From: Bryobacteraceae bacterium
GTDB taxonomy: Bacteria > Acidobacteriota > Terriglobia > Bryobacterales > Bryobacteraceae
Length of the DNA: 64,000 nucleotides
Direction: 5' to 3'
Assembly (NCBI GenBank): GCA_026129905.1
Contig: JAHCHE010000021.1
Span: 1-64,000 of the forward strand
Shown: positions 55,389 through 63,035 of the stretch, piece after piece
How the letters are laid out: each line of letters begins with the position of its first letter
Position numbering within the stretch: the first letter of the stretch is position 1
Notes under the pieces: generated by a model
Database searches by the model: none
What the model saw: the letters and a program-made list of their open reading frames with translations, nothing else
What the model was told of the DNA's origin: nothing
Position numbers and translations under genes: made by a program

Positions 55389-55851
55389 AGCAGCGCCGCG
55401 GCCGGCGGGCACGCCGTCAACCGGAGCGTGGCAGGACCCGTACCGGGATTACAATTTCAAGCTCGAAATTCAGGGCGTGACCCAGGGCCATTTTACTTCG
55501 TGCAGCAACATCGGCATACGGATTCAGGCCATCTCGTATCGCGAGGGCGGCGCGCAACAGGTGGTGCACCGCATTCCGGGCCCGGTAGAGTACGCCGATG
55601 TGACGCTGCGCTACGGACTGACTTCGTCGCCGGAGCTGTGGAACTGGTTCATGAGCGCGGCGCGCGGGGCGGTGGAGCGCAAGAACGTCTCCATCGTGCT
55701 GCTGGATTCTACCGGCGCGAACGAGGCGATGCGGTGGAACCTGACGCGGGCGTGGCCGCGCGAGTGGAACGGCGCGCCGCTGGATGCGCGGGGCCACGAA
55801 ATTGCCATAGAGACGCTGACGCTGGTGTTCGAGACGCTGGAACGAGGGTAG
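55381..55851 (+). CDS. Tail tube protein (gp19/Pvc1-like)
   Basis: The product is 156 residues. It matches T4-gp19-like tube proteins: PYRDYNFKLEIQGVTQGHFT near the N-terminus, then VVHRIPGPVEYADVTLRYGL, and an end EIAIETLTLVFETLERG. The protein forms the inner tube loaded with cargo and fired by sheath contraction. Only one tube gene is present where PVC has two or three. The N-terminal 15 residues (PEAAPRPAGTPSTGA) are flexible and Pro-rich. The gene overlaps the sheath stop by 8 nt and is followed by the disordered protein after 6 bp. Confidence 0.93.
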   Translation: MPEAAPRPAGTPSTGAWQDPYRDYNFKLEIQGVTQGHFTSCSNIGIRIQAISYREGGAQQVVHRIPGPVEYADVTLRYGLTSSPELWNWFMSAARGAVERKNVSIVLLDSTGANEAMRWNLTRAWPREWNGAPLDARGHEIAIETLTLVFETLERG

Positions 55852-55857
55852 GACCCC

Positions 55858-56871
55858 GTGCGGGCGTGGTGGAAGCGGCTGCTCGCGCGGAGCAGGTTGA
55901 TCCGATGGCTGGCGCGGCTGGTTGAGGAATACCCGGAGCAGGGCGAGCCGGCGGATGGAGGGCCTCCCGCGCACTGGCTTAAACGGGTTGGGGGCGTCGG
56001 CATGATGCGCGGATCGGCGGCAGGCACGCGCCCGGAAGCGCCGCGCGAGATTCCGCCTAAACCGTATCCCGAGCCGAATCGGAACCTCCCTGCTTCGACG
56101 CAGTTCGCGCGCCGCGAGATGCATCCGGCGGCGGAGGGCGTCCGCTTCCCTGAGGCGCCGCCCGCTGAGGGAGAGGCGCCGGCGCGATTTCGCGAGACGG
56201 CTGTTGAGGAACGGCCGGCGGAGCGGCTTCCCGCCTGGCGGCCAAGGTTGAAGCGGAACGCAAGCAAGGCGGTGTTCGCCGAGAGCGAAGGCAAGCGCGG
56301 CGGCCGGACCGAATGGCCGGCGGCGACGCCGAATCCGCCGGAGTGGCGACCGGAGCAACGCGGGCAATCAGCCCCGGAACGGTCGGCTGCCCCAAGGCCC
56401 GATTGGCCGGCCGAAGAAGCGCGGCCGCGAGCGTGGCCTGCTCTCTTCACCGATGGCGAGTTCCGTCCGAACGAAAACGGCGCGAGGTTCGAGGATTCCG
56501 GGCCGGCGACGCTTCCGGAGGCCGCTTTCGCGGAGCAGGATGCGCCCGGGCCCACGGCGGCCTTGCGGTATGAAGCGGCGCCTCCGGCGTCGGAAGATCG
56601 TGCCCGGTTCGCGCAGCAGGGCTGGGAGCAGCGCCCCTCGGCCCACAACTGGCCTGAGCTTCCGGATAACGTTGCAGGGGCCGCCGTTCAATACAGAGAA
56701 GCTCGGCCCGCGTCCCGGCCGGCGCCGGCGGGATACCCTGAAACGCCATTTCACCACTGGCCGGAGTTGCCGGAAGGACGGCCGCCCGCCTCGAGCGCGA
56801 AATCCGCCCGGGCATGGGAACGGCGGCGGCGACTGGAACGTGAGCAGGCCGGACTGCCATGGAACGAGTAG
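55858..56871 (+). CDS. Disordered Pro/Arg/Glu-rich protein of the injection system
   Basis: The product is 337 residues starting at GTG 55858. A basic amphipathic N-terminus (RAWWKRLLARSRLIRWLARL) is followed by about 300 residues of low-complexity sequence rich in Pro, Ala, Arg and Glu. Near the C-terminus two short motifs recur: HNWPELPD and HHWPELPE. No family is recognised. Its place between tube and hub genes, tightly spaced and overlapping the next gene by 13 nt, shows that it belongs to the operon. It could be a baseplate linker, assembly scaffold or cargo adaptor. I have no evidence that separates these. Confidence 0.7.
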   Translation: MRAWWKRLLARSRLIRWLARLVEEYPEQGEPADGGPPAHWLKRVGGVGMMRGSAAGTRPEAPREIPPKPYPEPNRNLPASTQFARREMHPAAEGVRFPEAPPAEGEAPARFRETAVEERPAERLPAWRPRLKRNASKAVFAESEGKRGGRTEWPAATPNPPEWRPEQRGQSAPERSAAPRPDWPAEEARPRAWPALFTDGEFRPNENGARFEDSGPATLPEAAFAEQDAPGPTAALRYEAAPPASEDRARFAQQGWEQRPSAHNWPELPDNVAGAAVQYREARPASRPAPAGYPETPFHHWPELPEGRPPASSAKSARAWERRRRLEREQAGLPWNE

Positions 56872-57635
56872 CGTTTCTGATTGAAAGAACCGGCGAGCGC
56901 ATCGGCTGCCTGCTGAATCCGGAATCGCTGACCATCCGCCGCGTCGCGGGCGTCCAGCGGCGGCAGGCGGACGGCGGCCCGCTGAAAGCGGCTTCGCTCG
57001 CCGACGACCCGTTGCTGTACACCGGCGGGGGATCGACCGAGTTGACGCTCGACCTGTTGTTCGACACGTCGCTGGCGGGTTCCACCGTGGTGTCGGAGGA
57101 TGTTCGGGCGCTGACGCGGCCGCTTTGGGATCTGACGGAGAACGCCATGGACAGCGATGGAAACCCCGAGCCGCGGCTGGTGCGATTTGTCTGGGGAAAG
57201 AGTTGGAACATACCGGGCGTGGTTGCTGCGGTGGCCGAGAGGCTGGAGTTTTTCACGGAGAGTGGCGTGCCGCGCCGGTCGTGGCTGCGCATGCGGCTGT
57301 TGCGAGCGCAGCCGCCGGAGAAGCCTGTTTCCGCGGCGCCGGCGTTACCAGGCATCGACGAGGCGATGCCGGCCCTCCCCTTGGGGAGCCCTCCCGCGGC
57401 GCCGGCCGCCGAATTCGAGCGCACGATCGAGATGACCGGGGGCGCCGCGCCGGCGGCGGAGGGCGAACCGGCCCCGGCCCCCAGCCGCCTGGACGAAGTG
57501 GCCTTTCGGTTCTTCGGCAACGCCGGCCTATGGCGACTGATCGCGCTGTTTAACAACGTCGCCGACCCATTGCACATCGCGGCGGGGAAGCTGCTACGCA
57601 TACCGCCCAGGCCGCGGGCGGGCGGAGGCGCATGA
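56859..57635 (+). CDS. Injection-system hub adaptor (Pvc7/Afp7-like, LysM-type end)
   Basis: The product is 258 residues. The N-terminal domain (MERVAFLIERTGERIGCLLNPESL; STELTLDLLFDTSLAGS; WDLTENAMDSDGNPEPRLVRFVWG) is the CIS tube/hub-initiator type found in Afp7/Pvc7. After a Pro/Ala linker the end (FRFFGNAGLWRLIALFNNVADP) is LysM-like, as in phage T4 gp53 and its eCIS relatives. The protein should join the central spike to the tube and position the baseplate. It overlaps the disordered protein's gene by 13 nt and the spike gene by 4 nt (ATGA). Confidence 0.85.
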   Translation: MERVAFLIERTGERIGCLLNPESLTIRRVAGVQRRQADGGPLKAASLADDPLLYTGGGSTELTLDLLFDTSLAGSTVVSEDVRALTRPLWDLTENAMDSDGNPEPRLVRFVWGKSWNIPGVVAAVAERLEFFTESGVPRRSWLRMRLLRAQPPEKPVSAAPALPGIDEAMPALPLGSPPAAPAAEFERTIEMTGGAAPAAEGEPAPAPSRLDEVAFRFFGNAGLWRLIALFNNVADPLHIAAGKLLRIPPRPRAGGGA

Positions 57636-59152
57636 ATCCGATCGCAACGATTCCGAGGGTGTCGGTAGAGATCGGGGGCCGCGGGCTGAACGCCGCCGAA
57701 TCGCGGGCGCTAAGCGAGGTACTGGTGGAGCAGCGATTGTCGGCGCCGTCGATGTGCGAGCTGACGTTCGCGGACCTGGGGGAAGACGAGCGGGCGGCCA
57801 ATGCGTTTCTGCCGGGCCTGTCGCTGCGGGTGTTCATCGACGCGGAAGAGCATCCGATATTCGCCGGCGACGTCACGGCGGTGGGCTATGAGTATCAGCC
57901 GTCGCGAGGCCGGCTGATCCGGCTTCGGGGCTACGATGCGCTGCACCGGCTCCGCAAACGCCAACCGGTGCGCGCCCACGTGCAGGTTTCCCTGCCGGAC
58001 CTGGTGCGGGAGTTGACGGCCGATCTTGGGGTGACCGTGGAAGGCGCTCCGCCCGGACCCCAGTGGCGGAGGATTATTCAATACCGGGAGAGCGATCTGG
58101 ATTTCCTGGTCAACCTGGCCGAGCGGTGCGGCATGTTTCTGACGCTCCGCGGCGATACGGTTCAACTGGCGGGGTACGAAGGCATCGGGGCGCCCGTGCG
58201 GCTGGAGCTTGGCCGCACCATCCACGAACTGACGGTGGAGGTGAACGCGGATCCGGCGTGCCGGGAGGTGACCGCCACGGGTTGGGATCCGTCGCACGTG
58301 ACGTGGCATTCGGCCGGTTCGACGACGGCGACGGTGGGACGACAGGTGGCAGCTCGGGTGCGGCCGGAAGATGTTGGCGGCGACGGACAGCGCACGATCG
58401 CGAACGAAACGTCGGCAGCGCCGGCGTTCGCGACCGCGGTGGCGCAGGCGGAGCTGGATTCGCGGGCGGCGCGCGAGGTGACGCTGTGGGCGGCGGTGAC
58501 GGGCAACACGGCGTTGCGGCCGGGGAGCGTGGCGTCGGTGGCGGGGATCGCGGAAGCCTTCGCCGGGGAGTACGTCATCGGCAGGGCAACGCACACCATC
58601 GACCGGGAGCGCGGCTACGTCACCCAGATCGGCACGGAACCTCCGCCCAGGCGGCCGGTGGATCGCAGTTACTTTACCGCGCCGGCGGTAATAACGCGCG
58701 TCAGCGATCCCGAGGGACTGGGACGGGTGCAGGCATCGCTGCCGACGTTGGGCGACCTCGAAACGGACTGGATGTGCGTTCTGAGCGCGGGCGCCGGGGC
58801 GGGCAAAGGCCTGATGACACTGCCGGACGCCGGCGACCACGTGCTGGCGCTGTGCAGCGCGGAGAACCCGGCCGTGGGCTTCGTGCTCGGAGGAGTGTAC
58901 GGAAGCGGCGGCTGGCCGGACACGGGAATCGAGGGCGGCGCGGTGGCGCGGTACACGCTGCTGACGCCCGGAGGCCAGCGGGTCCGGCTGGACGATTCGC
59001 GAAAAGCGATGCGCTTTGAGAACAGCGGCGGCAGCTACGTGGAACTGCTGCCGGAGCAGGTGACGGTGCACGCCAACACGGATTTGCTGTTGGAAGCGCC
59101 GGGGCGGACGATCCGAATCGAAGCGAACCGGGTGAATTTCCGGAGGACGTAA
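57632..59152 (+). CDS. VgrG/gpD-gp5-like spike protein (Pvc8/Afp8)
   Basis: The product is 506 residues. The first 330 form the gpD/gp27-like hub (VSVEIGGRGLNAAESRALSE; VFIDAEEHPIFAGDVTAVG; QYRESDLDFLVNLAERCGMF). An OB-fold like gp5 follows (VITRVSDPEGLGRVQASLP; DAGDHVLALCSAENPAVGFVLGG-type motif), and a short beta-prism end (RTIRIEANRVNF). As a trimer it forms the central spike beneath the tube. No C-terminal toxin domain is fused, so this is a structural spike. It overlaps the hub adaptor upstream by 4 nt and the tip gene downstream by 1 nt. Confidence 0.93.
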   Translation: MNPIATIPRVSVEIGGRGLNAAESRALSEVLVEQRLSAPSMCELTFADLGEDERAANAFLPGLSLRVFIDAEEHPIFAGDVTAVGYEYQPSRGRLIRLRGYDALHRLRKRQPVRAHVQVSLPDLVRELTADLGVTVEGAPPGPQWRRIIQYRESDLDFLVNLAERCGMFLTLRGDTVQLAGYEGIGAPVRLELGRTIHELTVEVNADPACREVTATGWDPSHVTWHSAGSTTATVGRQVAARVRPEDVGGDGQRTIANETSAAPAFATAVAQAELDSRAAREVTLWAAVTGNTALRPGSVASVAGIAEAFAGEYVIGRATHTIDRERGYVTQIGTEPPPRRPVDRSYFTAPAVITRVSDPEGLGRVQASLPTLGDLETDWMCVLSAGAGAGKGLMTLPDAGDHVLALCSAENPAVGFVLGGVYGSGGWPDTGIEGGAVARYTLLTPGGQRVRLDDSRKAMRFENSGGSYVELLPEQVTVHANTDLLLEAPGRTIRIEANRVNFRRT

Positions 59153-59493
59153 TGCTGGCGCTAACCCAAGACGCGACGCTGGTCTGCCTGCATGAAATGG
59201 GCAAGGTGGCGATCGCGCCGACGCAGGACCTGGTGACGATCGAGGAGCGTTTCATCCTGGTGGAACCGGATGTGGAGCAGCGAGCGATCAAAGGGTGTCC
59301 GAATTTCGCGATCATGATCCGCCCTTGCCAGACCACGCTGAAGGCAAAGGAGGGTTACTCGCCGCTGATGACGATCGAAGGCCGCCGCGTCTGCCTCGAC
59401 ACGGTGCGGGGCCTGACCGACGGCACGCCGCCGGGCGTGGTGGAGTACAAGGTTCGGAACGCAGGTCAGGACCTGGTGGATGAACGGCCATGA
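59152..59493 (+). CDS. PAAR-like spike-tip protein
   Basis: The product is 113 residues. Its position after the spike gene and its Cys/His pattern suggest the membrane-piercing tip (Pvc10/PAAR role). Candidate metal ligands are Cys12 and His14 in VCLHEMGK, Cys49 in KGCPN, and Cys59 in RPCQTT. The C-terminal half (YSPLMTIEGRRVCLDTVRGL) also has a Cys and ends in a flexible DGTPPG segment. It is longer than the usual PAAR, and the Gly-rich PAAR repeats are not evident, so the call rests partly on context. It starts at ATG 59152 and overlaps the gp25 gene by 4 nt. Confidence 0.65.
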   Translation: MLALTQDATLVCLHEMGKVAIAPTQDLVTIEERFILVEPDVEQRAIKGCPNFAIMIRPCQTTLKAKEGYSPLMTIEGRRVCLDTVRGLTDGTPPGVVEYKVRNAGQDLVDERP

Positions 59494-59939
59494 ACGGAGC
59501 CTACCGGGCGGTGGAATTCGTGCATCCGGATTTCGGCCGAAAGGCCGGCGACGTGGGGCTGCCGGCGGAGGAGACGGGGCTTCGCCTCGGGCCCAACGGG
59601 ACCCTCTCGATGGTGGAAGGGGACCGGTCGGTTCGGCAGGCGATTCTGATTCTGTTGACGACGCGGCCGGGAGAGCGGGTGATGCGGCCGGACTACGGCT
59701 GCCTGCTGCATACGCTGGTGTTCTCGCCGAACGATGAGACCACCGCCGGGCTGGCGATTCACTACGTGCGGCAGGCGCTGGAGCGATGGGAGCCGCGGGT
59801 GCGCATCCTGGATCTGGATGCCGGGCGCAACCCGGAACAGGAGGAGCAACTGAACATCTACCTGGAATACCGCGTCCTGGCGACGAACCGGATCGAGCGG
59901 ATGATCCTTCCGATCTCGCTCGAAGGCGGAGAACGGTGA
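59490..59939 (+). CDS. Baseplate wedge protein, gp25-like (Pvc9/Afp9)
   Basis: The product is 149 residues. The GPW/gp25 family signature is clear: VRQAILILLTTRPGERVMRPDYGC, then HYVRQALERWEPRVRILDLDA and a beta end LNIYLEYRVLATNRIERMILPI. The protein links the sheath to the baseplate and starts sheath assembly. The N-terminal extension of about 45 residues (VEFVHPDFGRKAGDVGLPAE) is longer than in T4 gp25. It overlaps the tip gene by 4 nt and the next gene by 1 nt (TGATG), so these baseplate genes are translationally coupled. Confidence 0.93.
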   Translation: MNGAYRAVEFVHPDFGRKAGDVGLPAEETGLRLGPNGTLSMVEGDRSVRQAILILLTTRPGERVMRPDYGCLLHTLVFSPNDETTAGLAIHYVRQALERWEPRVRILDLDAGRNPEQEEQLNIYLEYRVLATNRIERMILPISLEGGER

Positions 59940-62494
59940 TGCCGCTGCGCTCCCCGAACCTTGACGACCGCTCGTTCGAGCAACTGGTGGCGGCGGCGAA
60001 GGCCCGCGCGAAGTCGATCGCTCCGGACTGGGAGCTTTCCCCAAGCGACCCGGGGACGATCCTGATGGAGCTGTTCGCGCACCTGACGGAGATTCTGATT
60101 TACCGGCTGAACCGGGTGCCCGAGAAGGCGTACATCGAGTTCCTGGGGCTGCTCGGCCTGCGGATGCAGGCTCCGACGGCGGCGTCGGTGGAACTGGTGT
60201 TCAGCTTGAGCCGGCCGGCGGCGACGGCGGTGGAGATCCCGCGCGGCGTCCGGGTCACCGTGGCGCGTTCGGGAAGCGGCCAGGAATCGCCGGTATTCAT
60301 GACGGCCCGGGCAGGCCGGATCGAGCCCGGGGAAACCGAAACCACCGTGACGGCCTACCACGGCGAGTGGATCGAGGGCGAGTTCGCCGGACACGGGACG
60401 GGAGCGCCGCGGCTGTCGGTGACGGCGCGGCGGGCGCCGATCGTGGCCGCGACGGCCGAGGACCTGGCGCTGGTGGTGGGGGTGGAAGCCGGGGGCGATG
60501 CCATCGAGGGCCGCGCGCCGTCGCTCAGCTTTCAGGGCTCGGTTTACCGCGTCTGGAGTGAGGTGGAAACGTTCACCGATCTGGCGCCGGATGCGCCGGC
60601 GTACGTTGTGGACCGGCTATCGGGCGCGATCACGTTCGCGCCGGCGATCCGTTTGCAGACCCGCGAGGGGACGTTGAGCGAGACGCCGCAGCCGCTGGCA
60701 GCCGTGCCGGAACGAGGCCGGGCAATCCGGCTGTGGTACTGGCGCGGGGGCGGCGAGGCGGGCAATGTCGCGGCCGGCGCGCTGACGGTGCTGAAAGATC
60801 CGATCCCCGGCGTTTCGGTGAACAATCCGGACCGGGCCTCGGGCGGGCGCGCGGCCGAGACGCTGGAGAACGCGCTGCTGCGGGGGCCGGAGGAGTTTCG
60901 GTCGCTGGAGCGGGCAGTAACGGCGAGCGACTTCGAGATTCTGGCGCGGCGTAACGGCGCGGTGTCGCGAGTGAAAGCGGTGACGCAGGCGCTGGAATGG
61001 GCGCACGCGACGCCCGGCACGGTGGAGGTGCTGCTGGTTCCGGAAATCCCGGATGAGGTTCTTCAGGGGCCGCTCGAAGCTCCGGAAGCGGAAGGGTATC
61101 ACGCCGAGAGCGCTCGGGCGCCGATCGCGCGGGTGCTGAACGAGCGGAAGCCGCTCGGGACGAACTGCCTGGTGAACTGGGCGCGGTACAAGACGGTCCG
61201 GGTGCGAGCGAAGATCGCGGCCTACCGGGAGGAGGATGAGGAGGCGCTGCGCAAGCGCGTTCTGACGCGGCTGTATCGCACGCTGAACCCGACGGCGTGG
61301 CGGTTCGGGCAGGCGCTGCGGGCCTCGCACGTGTACGACATCATACTGGCCGAACCGGGCGTGGAGTACGTGGAGGACGTGAGTTTCACGGTGGAAGACG
61401 TGCCCGCCCGCGACGTGACGTGCATCTCGCGGGACGCCTATCAGCCGAAGACCTGGCACGCGGCATCGGGAGACGGCGTTTACCGGACGGTGAACGATGG
61501 AGAGGGCTGGGAGCGGACGGCGCGGTTTCCGAATGAGACGGTGACGCTCATCGCGGCGAATGTCTGGAAGGCCGGACTGCTGGCCGCGGTGACCTCCCTG
61601 CCCGGCGACGATCAGAGGTCCGCGCTGTACTTTACCTTCGACGATGGCGAGACGTGGTCGCCGCCGCGCGCGGCGGGGTTCGAGATCACCGACGTAGCGT
61701 GGATGATGCGCGAAAATGTCCCGGTGCTGCTGGTGGCCACGACCGTCGGACTGTACGAGATTTCGATGAGCGGGACGCGGGAGCCGGTGCAGATCCTGGT
61801 GGATCCCGGGAATCCGAACCGGGGCTTTCAGGCGGTGACCGCGATCACCGATGTGCGGGGCGGGGTCAGCGTCGCCGTCGCCGCGCGAGATAAGTCCGGC
61901 GTGTTCCTGTCGAGCGGCGGCGGAGGGCCTGAAACATTTCAGGCCATCGGTCTCACTAATGAAAATATACGGGTCCTGGCGACGCAGTACGACGGGCCGC
62001 GGGCGTACCTGTGGGCGGGTTTTGAGGCCACCGGAGGAGCGACCGGCACGGGAGCGGCGCGCATCGAGATATGGGAGTCGCGACCGTCTCCGGGCGGGTG
62101 GACGCGATATTCCAACGGCTGGCGGGGCGGCAGTTGCTGGTCGCTGTCGTTTCAGGGACTGACGGTCCACGCGGGCTCGTTTCAGTCGGGTGCGCTGCGG
62201 CTGGACACCGCGGCGAAGGAGCCGGAATGGGAAGCTCCGGACATCAACGTCGGATTGCCGCAGCGCGGGGTGGAGCGGATCTTCCAGTGGGTGAGAACGG
62301 TGGCCGCTTCGCCGGCGGGCGTGATTCTGTGCGGCGGGCCGGTGGGCGTGTACCGGAGCGTGGACGGCGGAGCGGGCTACCGGGAGTCGTCCTCGGCGAC
62401 CCACCGGGAGAAAGTGACGCTGCCGGAGACGTGGCTGTTTTGTTCGGGCCGGCACGACATCGTCGTGGCGAAGGAAGTTCGTGAAGGAAGCTGA
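59939..62494 (+). CDS. Baseplate J-like wedge protein fused to a BNR-type propeller
   Basis: The product is 851 residues. Residues 1 to about 490 are the gp6/baseplate-J wedge (Pvc11/Afp11): SDPGTILMELFAHLTEILIYR, then IPGVSVNNPDRASGGRAAET, VTASDFEILARRNGAVSRVK and ILAEPGVEYVEDVSF. From about 495 to the end lies a different region with BNR/Asp-box-like turns, GVYRTVNDGEGWER, YFTFDDGETWSPP and GVYRSVDGGAGYRE. These suggest a sialidase or sortilin-like beta-propeller. I know of no such fusion in standard Afp or PVC wedge proteins. The propeller would be displayed around the baseplate rim and may bind a glycan or protein. There is no frameshift at the junction. Confidence 0.88.
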   Translation: MPLRSPNLDDRSFEQLVAAAKARAKSIAPDWELSPSDPGTILMELFAHLTEILIYRLNRVPEKAYIEFLGLLGLRMQAPTAASVELVFSLSRPAATAVEIPRGVRVTVARSGSGQESPVFMTARAGRIEPGETETTVTAYHGEWIEGEFAGHGTGAPRLSVTARRAPIVAATAEDLALVVGVEAGGDAIEGRAPSLSFQGSVYRVWSEVETFTDLAPDAPAYVVDRLSGAITFAPAIRLQTREGTLSETPQPLAAVPERGRAIRLWYWRGGGEAGNVAAGALTVLKDPIPGVSVNNPDRASGGRAAETLENALLRGPEEFRSLERAVTASDFEILARRNGAVSRVKAVTQALEWAHATPGTVEVLLVPEIPDEVLQGPLEAPEAEGYHAESARAPIARVLNERKPLGTNCLVNWARYKTVRVRAKIAAYREEDEEALRKRVLTRLYRTLNPTAWRFGQALRASHVYDIILAEPGVEYVEDVSFTVEDVPARDVTCISRDAYQPKTWHAASGDGVYRTVNDGEGWERTARFPNETVTLIAANVWKAGLLAAVTSLPGDDQRSALYFTFDDGETWSPPRAAGFEITDVAWMMRENVPVLLVATTVGLYEISMSGTREPVQILVDPGNPNRGFQAVTAITDVRGGVSVAVAARDKSGVFLSSGGGGPETFQAIGLTNENIRVLATQYDGPRAYLWAGFEATGGATGTGAARIEIWESRPSPGGWTRYSNGWRGGSCWSLSFQGLTVHAGSFQSGALRLDTAAKEPEWEAPDINVGLPQRGVERIFQWVRTVAASPAGVILCGGPVGVYRSVDGGAGYRESSSATHREKVTLPETWLFCSGRHDIVVAKEVREGS

Positions 62495-63020
62495 GATCGC
62501 GCAACTGCTGCCGGAGGTCTTTCAGCGCACGGTGGGGCCGCGAAGCGTCCTGCGTTCGGCGCTGGCGGCGATGGAGCAGTTGCACGGGCCTGCGGAAGAA
62601 ATTCTGGCGCAAATCGACTCGATTCCCGATCCGCACCGGACGCCGGACGCGTTCGTAGCGTTCCTGGCGCGCTGGGTGGACCTGGAGCGCATCTTCACCG
62701 AGGCGGCGGCGCGCGCGCCGGACGCGATCGAAGTTCCGATCAGCACGGGACTGGGACGATTGCGCCAGTTGATTCAGATGGCCGCAAGGCTGTCGCGCTG
62801 GCGGGGTACGGCGTTCGGGCTGCGAAGCTTCCTCGAGACCGCGACCGGCGTAACCGGCTTCGAAATTGAGGAAGAAGTCGTCGAAGAGGGCAAAGTCAAG
62901 CCGTTTCATATCCGGGTGCGCGCGCCGAAAACGGTGGAGGAGCACCGGCCGCTGATCGAGAAGATCATCGAGGTGGAGCGGCCGGCGTACGTGACCTGGG
63001 AACTGGTTTTCGACGGGTGA
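62481..63020 (+). CDS. Tail protein I-like baseplate component
   Basis: The product is 179 residues. It resembles phage P2 gpI/CIS tail protein I: VFQRTVGPRSVLRSALAAMEQ, IDSIPDPHRTPDAFVAFLARW, SRWRGTAFGLRSFLETATGV and an end ERPAYVTWELVFDG. These proteins sit on the baseplate wedge next to gpJ and often anchor fibres. GTG 62481 overlaps the wedge gene by 14 nt. The next gene starts 15 bp after the stop. Confidence 0.87.
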   Translation: MKEAEIAQLLPEVFQRTVGPRSVLRSALAAMEQLHGPAEEILAQIDSIPDPHRTPDAFVAFLARWVDLERIFTEAAARAPDAIEVPISTGLGRLRQLIQMAARLSRWRGTAFGLRSFLETATGVTGFEIEEEVVEEGKVKPFHIRVRAPKTVEEHRPLIEKIIEVERPAYVTWELVFDG

Positions 63021-63035
63021 TTCGAGGGATGAGGT

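Noticed and set aside
53475-63020. Interpretation as a type VI secretion system or complete prophage
   Set aside because: There are no TssJ, TssL, TssM or ClpV genes and no capsid, terminase, integrase or lysis genes. A DUF4255 protein and a LysM-type hub point to an Afp/PVC-like particle.
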